A DNA stretch of 20,219 bases from contig JBBHKE010003526.1 of the NCBI GenBank assembly GCA_037447655.1, positions 1-20,219 on the forward strand, written 5' to 3'. How positions within the stretch are numbered: position 1 is the first letter of the stretch; every line of letters begins with the position of its first letter. Position numbers and translations under genes: made by a program. The notes under the pieces are model-generated. The model made no database searches and had not been told where the DNA came from. It saw only the letters and a program-made list of their open reading frames with translations. The stretch is from Zygnema cylindricum (taxonomy: Eukaryota; Streptophyta; Zygnematophyceae; Zygnematales; Zygnemataceae). Positions 10,393 to 18,769 of this stretch are shown piece after piece.

Positions 10393-11190
10393 CAAAACTG
10401 GAACACGAACTGTTACACAGAGTCATAAACCTACACAAAGACGCGTTCGCTTACTCCTTGAAAGATTTAGGTCGACACACCACTTACATAATGTCCATTG
10501 ACCTAGAAGATGACAGACACATATTCAAAGCCAAGCATCGCCTATTAGAAACTGAATGGGAAGCAGTGGACAAACGATGCGTTGAGTTAGAAAAGGCAGG
10601 ATTGATTTATAGGTCCGACTCCACCTTTGCGACGCCTACCGTCATGCATCGTAAAAAGACGTAGAGGGGAATTTCAAAGAATGTCGCATGTGCGGGGACT
10701 ATCGATAACTGAATTCCCATACAATCCAAGACTGACATCTAATGCCTTTGGCGGAGGACATGTTTTATCACGTCGGAGGGGCTTAATATTTTAGCATTCT
10801 GGATCTACGACAAGGGTTTAACCAAATTGAAATAGAGGAAAAATGCCTACTTAAGACTACATTTTGGGGAAGTGACGGGCGTTAGGAATGGTCAGTTATG
10901 CCCTTTGGCTTGAAAAATGCACTGGCCGTATTTCAAGGGTTATGGAATCAGACTTAGGGGGATGTAAATTTGCCCTTGCTACTTTGACGATTAAATCATC
11001 TCTTCAGCCTCTATAGAGGAACACGCTGCACATATAGAGTGTGTATTAAATGAGTTGAAAAAGGTGGGTCTCAAATGTCATCTTGCCAAATGCATCTTCG
11101 GCTCCGAAGTGGTACCATATTTCGGGCATTTTATCTCATCCGAGGGAATCACTCCGCTAGAAGCCAAGGTATAAGCGATCAATGAACTAC
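10386..11190 (+). pseudogene. gypsy-1 reverse transcriptase, heavily broken
   Basis: RT would copy the element's RNA into DNA inside the particle. The start (LTKLEHELLHRVINLHKD, from about 10389) leads to a conserved finger region ending in an ATPTVMHRKK peptide at about 10630-10659. The reading then changes frame to CRMCGDYR, SILDLRQGFNQIEI and PFGLKNA, all classic Ty3/gypsy RT blocks, but with four stops in about 75 codons. The catalytic box reads CYFDD at 10977-10991 and is followed at once by TAA. The downstream thumb (KCIFGSEVVPYFGHFI) is recognisable at about 11090-11138. The density of breaks is higher than in the methyltransferase segment. Confidence 0.85.
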
Positions 11191-11199
11191 TTGCCCTAA

Positions 11200-11640
11200 C
11201 AAATTTAAAGAGCATGCGTGCATTCCTAGGTTTGGCTAATTATTATCGGAGGTTTGTTCATGGTTTTAGCACGCTCGCATTCCCACTAAATAAACTCTTG
11301 AAAAAATCAGTGCCGTTTACATTAGGACCCCAGCAAATTGAGGCATTCCAGGGATTAAAGAAAGCACTGTCCTCCACTCCCATTCTTCGTCCACCAAATC
11401 ATAAGTTACCATTTTGCTTGCAGACAGATTTTGGTAAGCCTGGTATCTCAGCCATCCTCACCTAGCGTGAGCTCACAGGCGAGGAATATGTGGTGGCTTA
11501 TGCCAATCGAAGCAACAATGAAGCGGAGTCGAACTACAATAGTTATGAAGGGGAGTGCCTTGTCGCAATTTGGGGAATTGAGCATTTCCGCCATTATCTT
11601 TATGGCAAGCCTTTTACTTTTCTTACTAACCATCAACCTG
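11200..11640 (+). pseudogene. gypsy-1 RNase H, truncated by a repeat
   Basis: RNase H would remove the RNA strand during reverse transcription. An open frame at 11214-11465 encodes the RT connection (FLGLANYYRRFVHGFS) and the start of RNase H with LQTDFGKPGISAIL, where the Asp is the expected first catalytic acid. A TAG at 11463-11465 and a frame change follow. The rest reads through EEYVVAYANRS and a YEGECL segment to FLLTNHQP at about 11640. There the SINE-like repeat begins. The gypsy-2 copy shows what should follow (further RNase H, then integrase), so this element is cut here. Confidence 0.85.
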
Positions 11641-11928
11641 TAGAAATTAATGGTCCATTTTAAGTATTTTCTAGGTCTAAATAGAAATATAGAAAGAAGT
11701 CGAGGCAGTCTACCTCTAACTTCTATCTCCAACTCTCAAACTTGTCGCAGTCACTGAGAAATTGGAGAGGGAGCTAAAGCCATGGCTACCTAGGCTATCC
11801 AGAGGTTTACGGGAAATTTATATTAGTTAGGGGTTTATTTACTAAAAGGATATGTCGGCCACAGGATTTGATCCTGGTACCTACCGGCCGGCAGACAGCA
11901 ATTAGCCGGTGGCCTTAGCCGTTAAGTC
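11641..11928 (-). mobile_element. SINE-like repeat, copy A (tRNA-related head)
   Basis: On the minus strand the head (11928-11854) reads GACTTAACGGCTAAGG, then the pol III B-box-like GGATCAAATCC (plus 11864-11874), flanked by a short stem (CAGG/CCTG). A body of about 210 bp follows, with no coding frame, ending in AAATACTTAAAATGG and CATTAATTTCTACA at the gypsy-1 junction. The same unit recurs at 19976-20219 (cut by the window) and as a tail fragment at 15414-15500. A head resembling a tRNA plus an unrelated body is the SINE plan. I could not find a clear target-site duplication, and an orphan terminal repeat is the alternative. Confidence 0.55.
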
Positions 11929-12130
11929 TAAAACTAATGATACGTGGTATATGGTTTGATATATATTTAAACAAAAATATGTAGGATAAATCGTTTAACT
12001 ATTATTGTTTACGGGATACATAGATCCGGTAATGTATAAGTACGGATTACGGTACGGACAAGAAATCAATACCGCGCATTTATTTCTTTAGTGAAACGAA
12101 TACCGCGCATGTATTTATTACGGCTACGAT
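11929..12130. other. AT-rich spacer with a short direct repeat
   Basis: No coding frame or transposon protein. A short motif AATACCGCGCAT(T/G)TATTT is repeated at 12068-12085 and 12099-12116. Homology between the copia arms begins just to the right. Possibly the outer end of an LTR that has diverged beyond recognition. Confidence 0.4.
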
Positions 12131-12649
12131 CGAAGTGAGCTTTTTGGCGGCATACGGATATAGCGTCACGCGGTGCCACGTGGCGCCACATTATTTGATA
12201 CCGGAGAAGATGGGAGGAGGAACCATGGCTTCCGATATGACAGGTGTCACCTTGTAGACCTTGTCGTACAATGGTTGTACAATAAGTACATCGCCCATTG
12301 TACCTTCTTGTACTTTATAGTGTTCCTATTGGACTAGGGTTTAATAGTAGGTAGTCGTGAGTAGGCAGACCGAGACTTAGTAGTATTTAGGTACCTCTCT
12401 CTCTAAGAGAGTTTGTAACTATAAAGGTCATCTTTGACCAACCATAACTTACTGCTCGGGTGAGCAAATTCAGTGATTCTTTTTGCGTTTAACTCAGGGG
12501 AGTCTTGTCCTCACAAGGGTGAGAGTGGTCAGAATATTTGTGTGCCAGGGCGGCACTTATTCAGCGGGAAAGTAGAAGGGGCAAATATTATCGTAGAGGC
12601 TTTACATAGGCTGCTCATTCTGTGGGTCAATGGAGACCACAGAATTTCA
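12131..12649. repeat. copia left terminal arm, inverted relative to the right arm
   Basis: This 519-bp segment is the reverse complement of 16966-17480, at roughly nine identical bases in ten by eye. Shared landmarks include CGAAGTGAGC, GTGGCGCCACATTATTTGAT, the TTGTAC-rich block, CTAGGGTTTA, and CCACAGAATTTCA at the inner end. Its inner edge coincides with the TGA stop of the copia RNase H (12649-12647, minus), so it sits exactly where a 3' LTR should begin, but in the wrong orientation. It retains a CACGTG G-box (about 12175-12180) where the right arm has CATGTG. Confidence 0.85.
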
Positions 12650-13042
12650 AACCAGTTTAATAATTTTATTTTCAACCTTATCTTTGACAAAGCTTAGTCT
12701 AATATCCATATGCTTAGCTTTGAAGTGATGTTTCGGATTAGCTGCAATAGAGATAGCAGTTTGATTATCACAAAAAATATTTTGAGTTCGAGACTTCATG
12801 AACCCAAGTTTTTCAAAAAGAGATTTAACCCACATTAATTCAATGGTGGCAGCACAGGAAGCCATGTATTCATCCTCCATAGTGGACTGAGTAACTACTT
12901 TTTGTTGCTTCCTACTCCAACAACATGCACCGGATCCAATTTGCAACACATATCGAATCGTACACCGCCTTAAAGGCACATCTCCATAACTGGCATCACT
13001 CCAGGTGGTGATGTCTTGTTCTCCCCTCCCAAATGCAACCAT
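12647..13042 (-). pseudogene. copia RNase H
   Basis: The C-terminal domain of Pol, which degrades RNA in RNA:DNA hybrids. The frame carries TWSDASYGD (first catalytic Asp), QSTMEDEYMA (Glu of the STxExEY box), FCDNQTAI (third acid) and KHMDIR near the end, in the standard order and spacing of copia RNase H. The stop codon overlaps the inner edge of the left arm. This block is nearly intact over about 130 codons. It is joined to RT by a frame change around 13000-13040, where the two frames overlap. Confidence 0.9.
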
Positions 13043-13455
13043 AATTCCCTTGTCCCCACCAAATACCTCATCACCCTTTTGGCAGCCTCCCAGTCTCTCT
13101 TTCTTGGTTCATTTAGACTTCTACTAAGGACACCTACAGCTACAGCTATATCCGGACGGGTACAGTTCATAAAATAAATTAAACTGCCTACAATTTGCCG
13201 ATAAGGGATATTTTCCATAAATTTTCTTTCTATCTCATCCATCTCATCATTAATGATCAATATTCCTCTCTCTTCACTCCCCTTTAACACTTTTTTTAAA
13301 TCCATAGGAGTAGTATATCCGTTTGCTTTTTCCATCTGAAATTTCTCTATCATATTACCGATTGCTTCTTTTTGAGTGAGTCTTATAATTCTATTCCCTC
13401 CATCTCTCTCTATTTGAATTCCCAAATTATACTTTGCTTCGCCGAGATCTTTCAT
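12970..13455 (-). pseudogene. copia RT C-terminal (thumb/connection) part
   Basis: The frame begins MKDLGEAKYNLGIQI, the copia-type segment after the RT catalytic site. It contains PYRQIVGSLIYFMNCTRPDI and LNEPRKRDWEAAKRVMRYL, both standard copia RT-connection blocks that lead into RNase H. It is open for about 160 codons. The upstream part of RT is in a separate frame (13468-13773), broken by a stop just before this segment. The downstream end runs past the correct junction into nonsense before its stop, consistent with a small indel. Confidence 0.9.
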
Positions 13456-13467
13456 ATCAAAACTGCT

Positions 13468-13990
13468 TCAAAGATCTTGTTTTAGTTTGTTAATTTTATC
13501 TAAGGACTTGCTTAAGACCAACAAATCATCCACATAAATAGCAATAAAAATCACTCCATTCTCATCCTCAAATAAATATATAGAGTGATCTGAACTAATT
13601 GTGATATACCCCAAACCGGTCAGAAATTCAACTAGCTTTATATTCCATTGTCGCGGGGCTTGCTTAAGCCCATAGAGTGATTTTATCAGTTTACAAACCT
13701 TGCTTTCTTCCCCACTTTCCACGAATCCTTCCGGTTGCCTCATGTAAATTTCTTCTTCCAACTCTCCGTGCAAAAAGGCCGTTTTTATCCATCTGGTGTA
13801 TTTCCATATCCTCCACTGCGGCTATACTTAAAAGGATTCTAACAAAAGGAAATCTGACTACAGGTGCAAAGGTTTCTTCGTAGTCTATCCCCTCTTTTTG
13901 AGTATAACCTTTTGCAACTAACCTAGCTTTGTACCTCTCAATGGTATTATCGGGGTTTAATTCAAGTTTAAAAACCCACTAACATCCGAT
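13468..13990 (-). pseudogene. copia RT palm with YVDD catalytic box
   Basis: RT of a copia element. The N-terminal block ([29 protein letters not shown], about 13860-13945) is split from the rest by a frame change near 13785. The open frame 13773-13468 carries [26 protein letters not shown] and the catalytic box IYVDDLLVL at about 13516-13539 (YVDD codons 13536-13525). Both catalytic Asp residues are present. There is a stop at 13468 before the thumb segment. The assignment to Ty1/copia is certain; activity is impossible. Confidence 0.92.
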
Positions 13991-13996
13991 CGGTTT

Positions 13997-14518
13997 TCAG
14001 TCCGGTGGACAATCTACCATCTCCCATGTATTAGCTTCCATGATAGAGGCCATTTTTTCATTTATAGTTGTGATCCACCGGCTACTTTCTGGGGTGTTTA
14101 TGGCCTCTAAGTATCTCTGAGGTTCATTCGGGTGAGACATCTTTGTGAGTTGGTTATTTGATTGTCTTTCTTGAAGTTGTTTACTACTTCTTCTTCCCGC
14201 TTCAAAATCGGAAGCCGATATAGAAGGCATCCTTGGGTTTCGTTTAGGAAGATATTCAGCTCCCCTATCTTCTAATTCCGGTGTCTCATCAAAATCCTCA
14301 TCGGTTTCCACTTCGTATTGTGTCATTGCCTCGGATATTGTCTTTTCTTCCTCCTTTGGTAGATCTGCAAATTTTCCTTTTTCTCCATTTTCCCTCTCTT
14401 CATTTTCAAAGTCAAGGTCAAAAAACTGGTCCGTTTCAAATCTGATTTTGACTTCCTTATTATATTTGAATGGATCAATGGACTTCACTTCATTCATCAC
14501 TACTATGTGATTTACCAA
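13997..14518 (-). pseudogene. copia integrase-to-RT linker and RT start
   Basis: An acidic, low-complexity frame of about 173 codons (ENEERENGEKGKF, then EVETDEDFDETPELED) ends in the conserved RT entry segment (PQRYLEAINTPESSRWITTINEKM). Copia elements normally have a variable hydrophilic linker between integrase and RT, and composition and position fit that. It ends at a stop (13997-13999) just before the expected VFKLE block, which continues in a neighbouring frame. Confidence 0.75.
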
Positions 14519-15412
14519 AATTATATCTCTATTTTCAAGTCATACACCCGGTATCCTTTTGTGCTCTCATCATATCCTACAAGATATCATGGTTTCCCTC
14601 TTCCCTCTAACTTCCATTTAGTCTTATCAGAATCCAAACTATAAATTTGACTTCCGAACACTCTCAAACTAGACAAATCAAGTTTTGTTCCTGTCTACCT
14701 CTCATATGGAGTTTCCTTCTTATTTGTTGAAGTTAGCACTCTATTTTTGATGAAATTAGCATAGTTCATAGACTCGGCCCAAAACAGCAGCCCTATCTTC
14801 TTGTCACTTAACATACTTGTGGACATATCTCATAAAGTTCTATTCAGTCTTTCTGCTACTCCATTTTGTTCCGGATTATAGGGAACAGTTTTCTCATGAT
14901 GAATTCCTTCTTCTATAAGATGTTCTTCAAATTCCCTTGAGGTGTATTTTTTCCCATTATCACTTCTTATCTCTTTTATTGGGGTTTCATGTAGCTTTTC
15001 ACTCCATACTTTATACTATTTAAAACAACTTAATACTTGTACCTTATGTTTGAGAAAGTATACCTTCGTGTATCTAGACCAATCATGTGTGATGGTTAAC
15101 ATCCATCTTTTCCCCCCACGTGAAGCATACCTAGCTGGTCCCCAAACATCAGTGTGAACTAGATCTAATACTTTCTCTCTCCTAAATGTGGTTGCCTTTG
15201 GAAATGAAAGTCTATGAATCTTCCCTTGGGCATCCACTACAATCATCAAAGGTCTCATCATCCTCAAACGTAATACCCTCCACTATTCCCTTTTTCTTCA
15301 TTTTCTTTAATCTATCTAGATGCACATGCCCCAACCTTTTATGCCAAAGCATCATCTCACTTGCACACGAGTAGAGAACACTCTTTTCATTACAAAGAAC
15401 AATTCTGAACAT
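14519..15412 (-). pseudogene. copia integrase (zinc-binding and DDE core), broken
   Basis: Integrase would insert the cDNA into the host genome in the nucleus. The frame 15412-15212 holds the GAG-pre-integrase/zinc domain with WHKRLGHVHLDRLKKM and CSGC (His-His-Cys-Cys). The frame 15267-15016 holds LDLVHTDVWGPA (first catalytic Asp) and HDWSRYTKVYFL. SDNG at 14964-14953 (second Asp) and NGVAER at 14865-14848 (Glu) follow; the Asp and Glu are separated by 35 residues, the D,D(35)E spacing. A TGA follows shortly after the Glu block. Then come LFWAESMNYANFIKNR and LVGYDESTKGYRVYD, the standard copia C-terminal blocks, across further breaks. All three catalytic acids are visible. Confidence 0.9.
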
Positions 15413-15413
15413 G

Positions 15414-15500
15414 TAGAAATTAATGGTCTTTTTTAAAGTATTTTCTAGGTCTAAATAGAAATAAGAAAGACCACGAGGAAGTCAACCTCTAACTTCCTAG
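15414..15500 (-). mobile_element. SINE-like tail fragment inside the copia element
   Basis: This 87-bp piece matches the tail of copies A and C (plus: TAGAAATTAATGG, then AAGTATTTTCTAGGTCTAAA, then CGAGG and CAACCTCTAACTTC). It lies between the copia protease frame and the GAG-pre-integrase start (MFRIVL), replacing or interrupting about 20-30 codons. Only the tail is present, with no tRNA-like head, so the copy is truncated. Confidence 0.65.
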
Positions 15501-15760
15501 TTCTTGTTTCAAACTCCTTTTCATCTAGGACAGCTGTTGAGACTAGGTTCTTGCTAAGTTGTGTAATGTAAAGAACGCCTGAGAGTGTTACAATTGAGGC
15601 CTTTCCATCAACTAGAACCTTCAAGTCAACAGTTCCAACAAGACTTGTGGTTTCTACTCTACCATCTCCGTACTCTATCTCAACTGTTGGGATCTTTCTC
15701 AGTTTAGTGAACCACCACTTATCTTTGCACATATGCATTAAAGCCCCTGAGTCTATGATC
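15451..15760 (-). pseudogene. copia aspartic protease
   Basis: The protease would process the polyprotein. The catalytic block WIIDSGA (codons about 15762-15742) is followed by HMCKDKWWFTKL, a typical copia protease start. VEIEYGDGRVETTSLVGTVDL and LSGVLYITQLSKNLVS are the later conserved strands. The frame runs on through about 15500 into the SINE-like fragment before a stop at 15451. The upstream junction to gag is frame-shifted: the knuckle frame ends at 15876. Confidence 0.88.
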
Positions 15761-15875
15761 CACCCATCCTCAAGTGGATCCCTCCTACCTCCGCAAGCAC
15801 ACTTTTGTCTTCGTGGAATGTCGACATGCTTTTCAGTGTTTTTCGGATTAAGAAGAAGCTCCTCAAGCTCCTCTT

Positions 15876-16166
15876 CTATTCAGTTTTTTCTTCCACTACC
15901 TCATCATGAATTTGAGTTAAAAAAGCCTTTTTCTTTCCTCCACCCCTTGAGGTACCTTTACCATCATCCAGTCGAACATATGCAAGTTTGACACAATCTG
16001 CCATATAGTGTCTCGGTTTCTTGCAGAAGTGACATAATCCTCCTCGAGAAGTTCCTCTCCCATGTCTATCAAATCCGCCACCTCTTTGTCCTCTTCCACC
16101 AAAGTTTCGATAGGGATCTTGCCCTCTCTCCTCATCACGCTTCCGCCAATCAGCTCCTGCAGACAA
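15876..16166 (-). pseudogene. gag: copia gag C-terminus with CCHC zinc knuckle
   Basis: This is the nucleocapsid-like part of Gag, which binds element RNA. It is arginine/glycine-rich (GGRGQRGGGFDRHGRG) and followed by CHFCKKPRHYMADC (16034-15991), a full CX2CX4HX4C knuckle. It is in the same frame as the upstream gag segment, separated by one TAA (16172-16170). The frame ends at 15876, and the continuation to protease is in another frame. Confidence 0.88.
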
Positions 16167-16169
16167 TGC

Positions 16170-16724
16170 TTAAACACGTGGACTCCCTCTCCTAAGCTCT
16201 ATGGTGCTTTCTTTCACTAAAATCATTCCCACTGTGTCATCCCAATTCCAATTGCTATCTCCTATGTCCTGCAATCGGTTAATGATATTCTCATACTCTT
16301 CAAATGGTTTCATCATTAATGTGTTCACTCTTTGTCTCTCAGACCATGAGTTACCTGCACTCTCTAACTCTCCAAATAATGCTCCTAAATCATTGCAATA
16401 GTTAATCATACTTCCTCCTTTATAAGTATAAGCTACTATCTTATTTTCCGCCAACTGTTGTTGCTGCAATGATCCACTCTTATTTTTGTTAACTAGCGAT
16501 ATCCAAATCCGAGATGAAAATTTGACATGTATAAGGGGAATGGCAATGCCCTTTGCTACACTTTTAAGAATTAAGAGCTTAGCAACCTTGTGTTTGTCGT
16601 TCCACTTTTCATACTCTGATCTTTCGGTCTGAACCTTTGTCGCCGTTGCCGGTGGTGCTGCTGCCGCTATCGCCTTCGGCAATGGTGTCACTTGAGTTGC
16701 AACTCCTCCCTTTTCTCCTTCCAT
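16170..16724 (-). pseudogene. gag: copia gag N-terminal (UBN2-type) domain
   Basis: A frame of about 184 codons begins at the ATG at 16724. It has an Ala/Pro-rich start, then YEKWNDKHKVAKLLILKSV, a SSRIWISLVNKNKS block and MINYCNDLGALFGELESAG, the helical pattern of the gag-polypeptide (UBN2) domain of plant copia elements. It would form the particle shell. It ends at a TAA after GSPRV, beyond which the same frame continues into the zinc knuckle, so the original protein was longer. Upstream (16725-16965) lies the leader. Confidence 0.8.
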
Positions 16725-16965
16725 GACAATCTTCTCTCCTTCCTCATCTTCATCCTCGGTGATGGTGGCAGCTGTTCTACCAACTGTAGAGGCGGAGGTG
16801 CCAGAAAAACGTGTCCCTCCAAACCCAGGTGGAGGTGGGCATCAAATATGTCCAGACACTATGTCCCATAGATGCTTGTCAAATAGTTCTCCCTCGATCA
16901 TCATTTCCCAATACAAAAAGTCTGATCCATCAAATATGGGCACCCTAGAGGGTGGGCCCATAAAC
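16725..16965 (-). other. copia leader between right arm and gag
   Basis: Non-coding in the element's sense. A degenerate resemblance to a tRNA primer-binding site (minus: GATGGATCAGAC, plus 16920-16931; compare TGGTATCAGAGC) lies about 35 bp inside the arm edge. If real it would support the right arm as the 5' LTR. The match is weak. Confidence 0.4.
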
Positions 16966-17480
16966 TGAAATTCTGTGGTCTCCATTGACCAACAGAATGA
17001 GCAACCTATGTAAAGCCTCTAGGATAATATTTGCCCCTTCCACTTTCCCACTGAATAAGTGCCGCACAGGCACACAAATATTATGACCACCCTCACCCGT
17101 GTGAGGATAAGACTCCCTTGAGTCAAACACAAAAAGAATCACTGAATTTGCTCCCCTGGGCAATAAGTTATGGCTGGTCAAAGATGACATTTATGGTTAA
17201 AAGCTCTCTAAGAAAGAGGTACCTAAATATCAATAAGTCTTGGTCTGCCTACTCACTACTACCTACTACTAAACCCTAGTCCAATAGGAACACTATATAG
17301 TACAAGAAGGTACAATAGGAGATGTACTTATTGTACGACCATTTTACGACATGGTCTACAAGGTGACACCTGTCAAACGGGAGCCATGGTTCCTCCTCCC
17401 ATCTTTTTCGGTATCAAATAATGTGGCGCCACATGGCACCGCGTGACGCTATCTCCAAATGACGCGAAAAGCTCACTTCG
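16966..17480 (-). repeat. copia right terminal arm (5' LTR candidate)
   Basis: 515 bp, inverted copy of 12131-12649. Read on the minus strand, toward gag, it begins near CGAAGTGAGC, contains TTGTAC-rich sequence, a CTATATAG box, CTAGGGTTTAGTAG and a 70-80-codon open stretch, and ends CCACAGAATTTCA before the leader. The CA end and its position fit a 5' LTR. The outer edge is uncertain because homology with the other arm fades at 17480. Confidence 0.8.
17293..17300 (-). promoter_or_regulatory. possible TATA box of copia LTR promoter
   Basis: CTATATAG on the minus strand lies in the right arm, upstream of the telo-box-like CTAGGGTTTA and about 570 bp from the gag ATG. The left arm has the decayed TTTATAGT at the equivalent place. 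Position and direction fit a pol II promoter driving the element transcript. This is inference from sequence only. Confidence 0.4.
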
Positions 17481-17641
17481 CGTTGCGGCTACAATGCCGG
17501 CCGACCGATCAATACATATTTTACACGGTTCAGATTTGCGTACGTGCATGAATTGCTCCTTTTGGTTAGTTTGTTAATAATTAGCTGTTGCGTTAATGTT
17601 TATATAACTTTGAAACCCGTCACGTGTATCGTTTCGAAAAC
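17481..17641. other. spacer between copia arm and SINE-like copy B
   Basis: About 160 bp of non-coding AT-rich sequence with no recognisable feature. It may include the diverged outer end of the right arm. Confidence 0.4.
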
Positions 17642-17846
17642 GCCTTAGTGGTTAAAATGTACGACCATATAGAGGTCCACAGACACAGGTTCAAATCTAG
17701 ACCTAGGCAACATTTTAGTAAAATATCCTCTACTTCAAAAACTGTTACTTTCTAAATATGGCGGCAGCCATGGCGTGCCTTTGATCCTCACTCTCTTTCT
17801 TAAAAGTAAAACTAAATTAGAGAAGTGACCTATTAATTACCTCTTT
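17642..17846 (+). mobile_element. SINE-like repeat, copy B (second subfamily)
   Basis: The head (17642-17708) reads GCCTTAGTGGTTAAAA, with a B-box-like GGTTCAAATCT at 17688-17698 and an AGGC end that can pair with the initial GCCT, so it looks like a decayed tRNA of about 67 nt. The body shares scattered words with copy A (TTTTAGTAAA near the head end, GCAGCCATGGC) and a similar tail (GACCTATTAATT). It lies immediately before the 5' end of gypsy-2. A simple tRNA pseudogene is the alternative, but the shared tail favours a SINE. Confidence 0.5.
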
Positions 17847-17881
17847 TTAACACGGATGAACAGTTAGCGTTTGCATAAGCC

Positions 17882-18760
17882 ATGGAAGCCATTACCATCA
17901 CCGCTCTTGAGAAACCAACGTGGAAGTTATGGAAAGGACTAACGAAACTGGAACACGAACTGTTAGATGGAGTCATAAACCAACACAAAGACGAATTCGC
18001 TTACTCCATGAATGATTTAGGTCGACACTCCACTTACCGAATGTCCATTGACCTAGAAGATGTCAGACCCATATTTCAAGCCTAATCATCGTATATCAGA
18101 AACTGAATGGGAAGCAGTGGACAAATGATGCACAGAGTTACAAGAGGCAGGACTAATTTATAGGTCCGATTTCACCATTGCGGTGCCCATTGTGATGCCT
18201 CGTAAAAAATACGCAGAGGGGAATTTCACAGAACGTCGCATGTGCGGGGACTATCGAGAACAAAATTCACGTACAATACAAGACCGACATCCAAAGCCTT
18301 TGGCGGGGGACATTTTTGATCACGTCGGAGGGTCTAAATATTTCAGCATTCTGGATTTGCGACAGGGGTTTAACTAAATTGAAATAGAGGGAAAAGACCG
18401 ACATAAGACTGTATTTTGGGGAAGTGACGGGCGTTGGGAATGGTGAGTTATGTCGTTTGGCTTGAAAAATGCTCCGGGAGTTTTTCAAAATGTTATGGAC
18501 TCACTCTTAGGGGGGTTTAAGCTTGCTCGTTGCTATATTGACGATTTAATCAATTGCTTTATCCTCTATAGAGTAACATGAAGTACATAAAGAGTGGGTA
18601 TTAAAGGAGTTGAAAAAAGTGGGTCTCAAATGCCATCCTGCCAAATGCATTTTCGGGGCTGAAAGGTTACCATATCTTGGGCATTTTATCTCATCCGAGG
18701 GAAATACTCCGCTAGAAGCGAAGTGAGGATCGATCAGTAAACTACCGCCTCAAACATATT
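17882..18760 (+). pseudogene. gypsy-2 reverse transcriptase
   Basis: The frame 17882-18085 has TKLEHELLDGVINQHKDEFA and MSIDLED, the RT entry. The frame 18183-18377 has CGDYREQNSRTIQDRHPKPL and YFSILDLRQGFN, standard RT blocks. Further on come MSFGLKNAPGVFQNVMD and the catalytic CYIDD at 18531-18545, with both Asp codons present (gypsy-1 has YFDD). The thumb, with CIFGAERLPYLGHFI, lies around 18645-18690. There are at least three frame changes and several stops. RT is better preserved here than in gypsy-1. Confidence 0.88.
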
Positions 18761-18769
18761 TAACTAGCC

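Larger units (their letters stand above)
6338..11640 (+). mobile_element. gypsy-1: degenerate Ty3/gypsy retrotransposon carrying a DNA methyltransferase domain
   Basis: The plus-strand frames follow the order gag with CCHC knuckle, aspartic protease (DTGA), C5-DNA methyltransferase, reverse transcriptase (YFDD) and RNase H. RT before RNase H, with integrase expected last (seen in the relative gypsy-2), is the Ty3/gypsy order. The element is non-functional, with repeated frame changes and stop codons in every domain. It ends abruptly at 11640 inside RNase H, where a SINE-like repeat starts, so integrase and the 3' LTR are missing. Neither LTR could be defined. Insertion of the methyltransferase between protease and RT is the outstanding feature. 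The nearest relative in the window is gypsy-2. Confidence 0.9.
12131..17480 (-). mobile_element. degenerate Ty1/copia retrotransposon with inverted terminal arms
   Basis: On the minus strand the domain order from right to left is gag with CCHC, protease (DSGA), integrase (HHCC, DDE), RT (YVDD) and RNase H. Integrase before RT defines Ty1/copia. The internal part is 12650-16965 (about 4.3 kb), flanked by arms of 519 and 515 bp. Genuine LTRs are direct repeats, but these are inverted. The right arm is correctly placed and oriented as a 5' LTR and leader, so the left arm is the anomalous one. Frame changes and stops in every domain make it non-autonomous. A SINE-like fragment interrupts it at 15414-15500. 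Confidence 0.9.

Noticed and set aside
12180-12190. TGGCGCC in the copia arm as a primer-binding site
   Set aside because: It is inside the repeated arm, not beside its inner edge, and is better explained as part of the GTGGCGCCAC palindrome.
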